A DNA stretch of 10,077 nt, taken from NCBI GenBank assembly GCA_041488095.1, contig JBGPOP010000069.1:1-10077 (forward strand), given 5' to 3'. Below, one piece after another: positions 7,801-10,077 of the stretch (position 1 is the stretch's first letter; every line of letters begins with the position of its first letter). The notes under the pieces are model-generated. The model had not been told where the DNA came from and did no database searches. It was given only the letters and a program-made list of their open reading frames with translations. This DNA comes from DASYPQ01 sp041488095. Lineage in GTDB: Bacteria > Planctomycetota > UBA1135 > GCA-002686595. The position numbers and the translations under genes are program-made.

Positions 7801-8151
7801 CCGATCCCCGACCGGCGCGAGAGGCTTCGTGGGGAGGACCAGCCGGCCGCCCTTCCCCATGGCCTTGCCCGAGGAGGTCGCGCGCGGCGGATCGGGAGGG
7901 CGCTGCGAGGTGTCGCGCTTGCAGTGCACGCACCATGCGATGACGAGTCCCTGCTCGTCGCGGCGTCCGTCGTCGTGGAGGTTGTAGTTGCGCTCCCCGC
8001 AGACCGCGCACACGAGGTGCGGCGCGAGGTCGCCGCCCTTCTCCTTCTTCGCTTCCTGGCCCTTGCCCGGGAGGATGATCTGGGCCTCGGCGGCGAGGGC
8101 GAAGAACGGCGACAGCGCCAGAAGGGCGGAGGCTCGGCGAAGGTGCAGCAT
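4840..8151 (-). CDS. Exported HEAT-repeat protein with N-terminal L33-like zinc ribbon
   Basis: Predicted exported scaffold protein of 1103 aa. The ATG at 8151 is chosen because a signal peptide follows at once: RR at 5-6, hydrophobic 7-21, and AEA before Q24. The further in-frame ATG at 8223 would bury this signal. A four-Cys ribbon follows (C48-x2-C51-x22-C74-x2-C77), with GERNY after the second Cys. Next is a Ser/Pro/Ala-rich linker (about 85-145). Helical HEAT/PBS-lyase-like repeats fill about 150-450 and about 690-1000, with pairs such as HPHAGVRAAAQKHLSAL, DPRPTVRAAAARGLAETG and DSDPRIRLAAAWGLSDL. Between the repeat blocks lies an unrecognised alpha/beta section at about 494-614. Two G...W..WW elements occur (LTG 455-457 with W467, W470, W471; LSG 989-991 with W1004, W1005, W1007, W1008). 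No catalytic motif is visible, so a protein-binding role is likely. It heads the leftward block and is coupled to the transglycosylase gene. No strong Shine-Dalgarno site precedes the start. Confidence 0.88.
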   Translation of the reverse strand: MLHLRRASALLALSPFFALAAEAQIILPGKGQEAKKEKGGDLAPHLVCAVCGERNYNLHDDGRRDEQGLVIAWCVHCKRDTSQRPPDPPRATSSGKAMGKGGRLVLPTKPLAPVGDRPETLPSGPAPSAPTARVTTGSASSSAAPKTNRPAAFIFAEVKRLKRVDDSLALRAVESLLALGPEGLAAARENLAAEEAPALMTAARVLLRSGRPEDADLVCERLRGPLPIAAGAPLLDLLAKADPVRGSPRFLAEMLDHPHAGVRAAAQKHLSALATADLLPLLEPALASKRADTRKRALEVAGGVDGSGATQILLTHVADSSADVAAAAAGALAGREDPDLDAKLLGMAFRERWILRPGACALLAIVEREDRAVRPILDETRIEPLVTGLQSADPFFSGACAAALSGIGFRSRSPQATGWLDQDVVDRLVAAVSGRKFHSDLPALTGPALRRLELLTGQGIGSDGPRWVDWWVHAREGFFARRAWLDVPPADAPRISVRFKQGGAEAVDFTLLGPALETAEGAANALAAGASQTVRLSEGQARDLVAALEREGVLGPELLPGVRGLRGGDERTLEIAIAGRGKSFVFGSGQTEPWFERSASLARDLLDRNRWQRYPDPARHASSYELWKEQSAWWAEEHPDIERALRLKQLVLSALPALPDSRRNEGIAELERLYARSGAAEPADFAPLAQLLATQRFWAEPARRVLDLALRAARTRGAIGAEATPAEGEKRESGERDVPVEQGRLLVDLLVEKFPAAPAENLSRVFAACGPGFASTMAGDPRPTVRAAAARGLAETGPGETEDSAPAPETVATLLRLLGDPDGTVEVAAVEALGRRRVETARTELLVRARLGLPDVRAAALRAVGRLRGELVLDALSLAAADSDPRIRLAAAWGLSDLRDPSSAQLLIGMLGEGDSAPTVEPARAGLLALGSAAWNDLLRVVHSPSHRARREAALLLSRQGVPEAASALMAMLSSEPKDAHIASELAVLSGVDLRAEADPAGAWWSWWDSVVHDDSLAWFIAALARVGATSPAKEALCQSGNRDGRLFLLEVLARREAHLVERARRELSRMLGRDLGSLPPRGGGRDAWIAALRASIAEPDGK
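7900..8019 (-). other. L33-like zinc ribbon segment of the HEAT protein (residues 45-84)
   Basis: The residues HLVCAVCGERNY and, about 20 residues later, AWCVHCKRDT reproduce the layout of the Cys-containing form of ribosomal protein bL33. That form has CxxC followed by (G)xRNY, then a basic or polar stretch, then CxxC and a K-x-x-T. The Cys pairs are 22 residues apart here, against about 23 in the Bacillus-type protein as I remember it. Zn(II) binding is a reasonable inference. Homology to bL33 is suggested but not proven, because short zinc ribbons converge easily. Confidence 0.55.
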
Positions 8152-8221
8152 GGCGCGGGCGGGGCCTGCCCTACCCGTTCGGGGCGGAGAGGATACCTCA
8201 TCTGATATAGGGAGGTGGCCC
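8152..8221. promoter_or_regulatory. Divergent promoter region between the HEAT gene and the BtuF-like gene
   Basis: These 70 bp separate two genes that point away from each other, so at least one promoter on each strand should lie in or near them. The right half is the only AT-richer patch locally (GGATACCTCATCTGATATAG, 8191-8210). It offers -10-like hexamers: GATATA rightward, and TATCCT leftward (complement of 8190-8195). No matching -35 element is evident on either strand. The exact start sites cannot be read from the sequence. Confidence 0.4.
8211..8216 (+). promoter_or_regulatory. Strong Shine-Dalgarno site for the BtuF-like gene
   Basis: GGAGGT lies 5 nt before the ATG at 8222. It is the best ribosome binding site in the window and fixes the start of this gene against the longer open frame that begins at 7988 inside the HEAT gene. 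Confidence 0.85.
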
Positions 8222-9181
8222 ATGGCCCCCCCCGCGCGTGCCTCCCGCCCCCTGCGCGTCGCGAGCCTCCTGCCCTCGGCGACCGAGATCGTCTGCGCGG
8301 TCGGGATGGAAGAGGCCCTGGTCGGCGTCAGCCACGAGTGCGATTTCCCGCCCTCCGTGGCCGGGCGGCCGGTGCTGACCTCGACCCGGGTCGGGAAAGG
8401 GCTTCCGAGCGGCTCGATCGACCGGGACGTGCGGCGGATCCTGCGCGAGGCGCTGGCGGTCTACGACATCGACGTCGAGGCGCTCGCGCGCGCGGCGCCG
8501 GACGTGATCGTGACGCAGGACCTGTGCGACGTGTGCGCGGTGTCGCTCGAGGACGTGAAGGCGGCGGCGCGAAGGATCGGCGGGCCCGGGGTCGAGATCG
8601 TGAACCTGCACCCGACGCAGCTCGCGGACATCTGGAACGACATCGGCAAGGTCGGGGCTGCGCTCGGGCGCGAGCGCGAAGCCGGTGAAGTCGTGGTGAA
8701 GCTGCGCGCGCGCGTCGAGGCGGTGCGCGACCGCGCGACCCGGCTCCGGAGCCGGCCTTCGGTGCTCACGATCGAGTGGCTCGACCCGGTGATGGTCGGC
8801 GGAACCTGGATGCCCGAGCTCGTCGAGATCGCGGGCGGACGACCCCTCGTGACCCGGCCCGGCGATCTCGCACCGACGCTCGGGCTCGAGGACCTCGCAC
8901 GCCTCGCGCCGGACGTCGTCGTGGTCAAGCCTTGCGGCTACAGGCTGGATCGCACGCGGGCGGAGTCCGGGGCATTCCTCGACCAGGTCGGCCCGCTCGG
9001 ATGGCCGGCCGTGCGCGAGGGGCGATTCTGGCTCGCCGACGGCAACGCCTACTTCAACCGCCCGGGGCCCCGGATCGCCGATTCGCTGGAGATCCTGGCG
9101 GCCTGCCTGCATCCGGCTGAATTCGCGGACCTGGCCGCGCGCCACGCTTCGGCCTTCCTCCGCCTCCACCTCACCCCTTGA
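8222..9181 (+). CDS. Helical-backbone metal receptor / BtuF-like cobalamin-binding protein, no signal peptide
   Basis: A 319-aa protein of the COG0614 class (BtuF/FhuD-like, two Rossmann-type lobes joined by a backbone helix). The first lobe opens RVASLLPSATEIVCAVG (12-28), then GVSHECDFPP (35-44). The family-typical TQDLCDVCAVS, with C102 and C105, sits near the end of lobe 1, followed by NLHPTQLADIW. The long central helix is the Glu/Arg-rich stretch around 155-180. Lobe 2 contains VLTIEWLDPVMVGGTWMPELVEIAGG and later PDVVVVKPCGY and DGNAYFNRPGPR. Members of this subgroup are usually annotated as cobalamin-binding or ABC-transporter substrate-binding proteins. Here the N-terminus has no signal peptide or lipobox, so a cytoplasmic location is inferred, and the ligand is not established. 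No permease or ATPase gene of a B12 importer is adjacent. The start is set by the Shine-Dalgarno site at 8211. The last codons take part in an inverted repeat (9172-9221). Confidence 0.88.
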   Translation: MAPPARASRPLRVASLLPSATEIVCAVGMEEALVGVSHECDFPPSVAGRPVLTSTRVGKGLPSGSIDRDVRRILREALAVYDIDVEALARAAPDVIVTQDLCDVCAVSLEDVKAAARRIGGPGVEIVNLHPTQLADIWNDIGKVGAALGREREAGEVVVKLRARVEAVRDRATRLRSRPSVLTIEWLDPVMVGGTWMPELVEIAGGRPLVTRPGDLAPTLGLEDLARLAPDVVVVKPCGYRLDRTRAESGAFLDQVGPLGWPAVREGRFWLADGNAYFNRPGPRIADSLEILAACLHPAEFADLAARHASAFLRLHLTP

Positions 9182-9234
9182 TCTCCGACGGGTGCGGCGG
9201 CGAGCTCCACGACAAGGGGTGCGCATCTTCGCAC
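9172..9234 (+). terminator. Possible rho-independent-like or attenuator structure at the 3' end of the BtuF-like gene
   Basis: A perfect 9-bp inverted repeat, CACCCCTTG (9172-9180) and CAAGGGGTG (9213-9221), straddles the TGA stop (9179-9181) with a 32-nt loop. A second hairpin, GTGCG (9219-9223) and CGCAC (9230-9234), shares bases 9219-9221 with the right arm, so the two folds compete. No U-tract follows either, so a classic terminator call is weak. It may be a 3' end-protecting or processing structure instead. Confidence 0.35.
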
Positions 9235-9374
9235 GCGGATCGAGGCCTCTCTAAATCCTTGACAGCGAGACGGTTAGCCGGACGGGGTTCCGGAGGGTAA
9301 GCAGTTTCTTGCGATCCGGGGGCAAGATCGTGCATGGACACACGGGGCCCGTGGTCGGGCCGGAGGGAGTCGGC
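9235..9374 (+). promoter_or_regulatory. Leader region of the ParA-family gene with three dyads
   Basis: A perfect TTGACA (9259-9264) could be a -35 element, but nothing resembling TATAAT lies 16-18 bp downstream. Three dyads follow: CCGGA/TCCGG (9278-9293), TCTTGC/GCAAGA (9307-9327) and CACGGG-G-CCCGTG (9341-9353). Their centres are about 31 and 30 bp apart. The last overlaps an alternative hairpin GGCCC/GGGCC (9346-9361) that ends directly before the ribosome binding site. ParA genes are often autoregulated, so an operator or a structured 5' UTR is plausible. None of the dyads resembles the Bacillus-type parS site (TTTCACGTGAAA core). Confidence 0.35.
9362..9369 (+). promoter_or_regulatory. 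Ribosome binding site of the ParA-family gene
   Basis: GGAGGGAG ends 5 nt before the ATG at 9375 and fixes the start. The GC-rich hairpin at 9346-9361 ends right at this site and could affect its accessibility. Confidence 0.75.
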
Positions 9375-10077
9375 ATGCACGTCCTGGCGTTGGTCAACCA
9401 GAAAGGCGGTTGCGGGAAGACGACCACGGCCGTCAACCTCGCCGCCGCGCTCTCGGCGAAGGGCGAGCGCACGCTGCTCGTCGACCTCGACCCGCAGGCG
9501 CACGCGACGCTCGCCCTCGGATGCGCGATCGAGGACGAGCCCTCGTTGATCGACGTGATGCGCGAGCGTGTCACCGTCAAGGAGGCGGTCCAGACCGCGC
9601 CGGGGGGGATCTGGCTCCTTCCCGCGACCGCGCGCCTGGCCGAGTTCGAGGAGGAAGCGGCGCGCATGATCACCCCCGAGCGTGCGCTCGCGCGGGCGTT
9701 CTTCGTCTCGCGCTTCGCCTACGACTTCGCCATCCTCGACTGCCCGCCGCGCGCGGACGGGGTGCTCACGGCGAACGCCCTTCGCGCGGCGCACACGGCC
9801 CTGCTCGTGATCGAAGCGGGGACCTTCGCCCTGCAGGGCGCTCTCAAGGCCATGGGCCTCCTGGGCGCAACCGCGGCGACGCTCGAGCAGCCCTTCGCCG
9901 TGCGCGCGGTCGGAACCCTGTTCGACAAGCGCCTCCGGATCGCGCGTGAGCTGCTCGTGGGGATGCATGCCCAGCTCGGTGAGATCCTGTTCGACACGGC
10001 AATCCGATCGAGCGTCCGGCTGCGCGAGGCGGCGGCCGCGGGCGTGCCGGTCAACGTGCTCGATCCGGCCTGCCGCG
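9375..10077 (+). CDS. ParA-family (Soj-like) partitioning ATPase, 3' end beyond the window
   Basis: The first 234 residues of a ParA/MinD-superfamily ATPase are visible; the gene runs off the right edge. The protein starts directly at the ATPase fold (LALVNQKGGCGKTTT). It has the deviant Walker A motif KGGCGKT at 10-16, with signature K10 and catalytic K15. The A' motif is LLVDLDPQAH (D37, D39) and the Walker B-like element is ILDCPP (D122). No N-terminal helix-turn-helix precedes it, so the layout is that of the short chromosomal Soj/type Ib class rather than plasmid type Ia. The C-terminal part (FDTAIRSSVRLREAAAAGVPV...LDP) matches the usual end of such ATPases, so only a few tens of residues are probably missing. 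ParA proteins bind DNA non-specifically as ATP dimers and move ParB-parS complexes or other cargo. Whether a ParB follows cannot be seen, so an orphan or cargo-positioning ParA is possible. It is separated by 193 bp from the preceding gene and probably has its own promoter. Confidence 0.92.
   Translation, partial: MHVLALVNQKGGCGKTTTAVNLAAALSAKGERTLLVDLDPQAHATLALGCAIEDEPSLIDVMRERVTVKEAVQTAPGGIWLLPATARLAEFEEEAARMITPERALARAFFVSRFAYDFAILDCPPRADGVLTANALRAAHTALLVIEAGTFALQGALKAMGLLGATAATLEQPFAVRAVGTLFDKRLRIARELLVGMHAQLGEILFDTAIRSSVRLREAAAAGVPVNVLDPACR

Noticed and set aside
5113..8205. 1030-codon open frame on the plus strand, opposite the HEAT gene
   Set aside because: Same effect. The translation is Arg/Gly/Glu-rich with no motifs, and the minus strand has a signal peptide, zinc ribbon and HEAT repeats.
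8152..8223. Upstream ATG (8223) as the start of the HEAT gene
   Set aside because: It would overlap the start codon of the divergent gene (8222-8224) and put 24 polar residues ahead of the signal peptide. The ATG at 8151 is preferred.
9259..9287. sigma-70 promoter with TTGACA at 9259-9264
   Set aside because: The -35 match is perfect, but the sequence 16-18 bp downstream is G-rich (ACGGGG) and not a -10 element. It is kept only as a remark in the leader entry.

Overview
The window is about 10 kb of very GC-rich bacterial chromosome (roughly 70% G+C by eye, with codon third positions nearly all G or C). It carries five protein genes and no RNA gene, mobile element or CRISPR array. The best lineage guess is a deep-branching Planctomycetota. 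The basis is the secreted M36 peptidase, whose Cys-rich C-terminal domain resembles one I recall from many secreted planctomycete proteins, plus a HEAT-repeat protein with planctomycete-style G...W..WW motifs. This assignment is inference from memory, not from a search; Acidobacteriota or Myxococcota remain possible.

Layout. Positions 1-473 hold no gene I can support. A leftward block of three envelope or secreted proteins follows. In transcription order these are an exported HEAT-repeat protein with an L33-like zinc ribbon at its N-terminus (8151 to 4840), a small membrane-anchored lytic transglycosylase (4843 to 4136) whose GTG start overlaps the previous stop as GTGA, and a large secreted fungalysin-type M36 metallopeptidase (4013 to 474) after a 122-bp gap. 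A 70-bp divergent intergenic region (8152-8221) separates this block from a rightward gene, 8222-9181. That gene encodes a helical-backbone-receptor (BtuF/cobalamin-binding-like) protein without a signal peptide. After a 193-bp spacer rich in dyad symmetries, a ParA-family ATPase starts at 9375 and runs off the right edge.

How the parts fit. The leftward block looks like an envelope group: the HEAT protein and the transglycosylase are probably translationally coupled, while the peptidase may have its own promoter. The rightward genes are cytoplasmic and are probably separate transcription units. The window looks mostly like ordinary core and accessory planctomycete chromosome. I see no clear new defence or mobile system. 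The items most worth a second look are the L33-like ribbon on an exported HEAT protein, the C-terminal Cys-rich domain of the peptidase, the repeated W..WW element, and the structured leader in front of the ParA gene.
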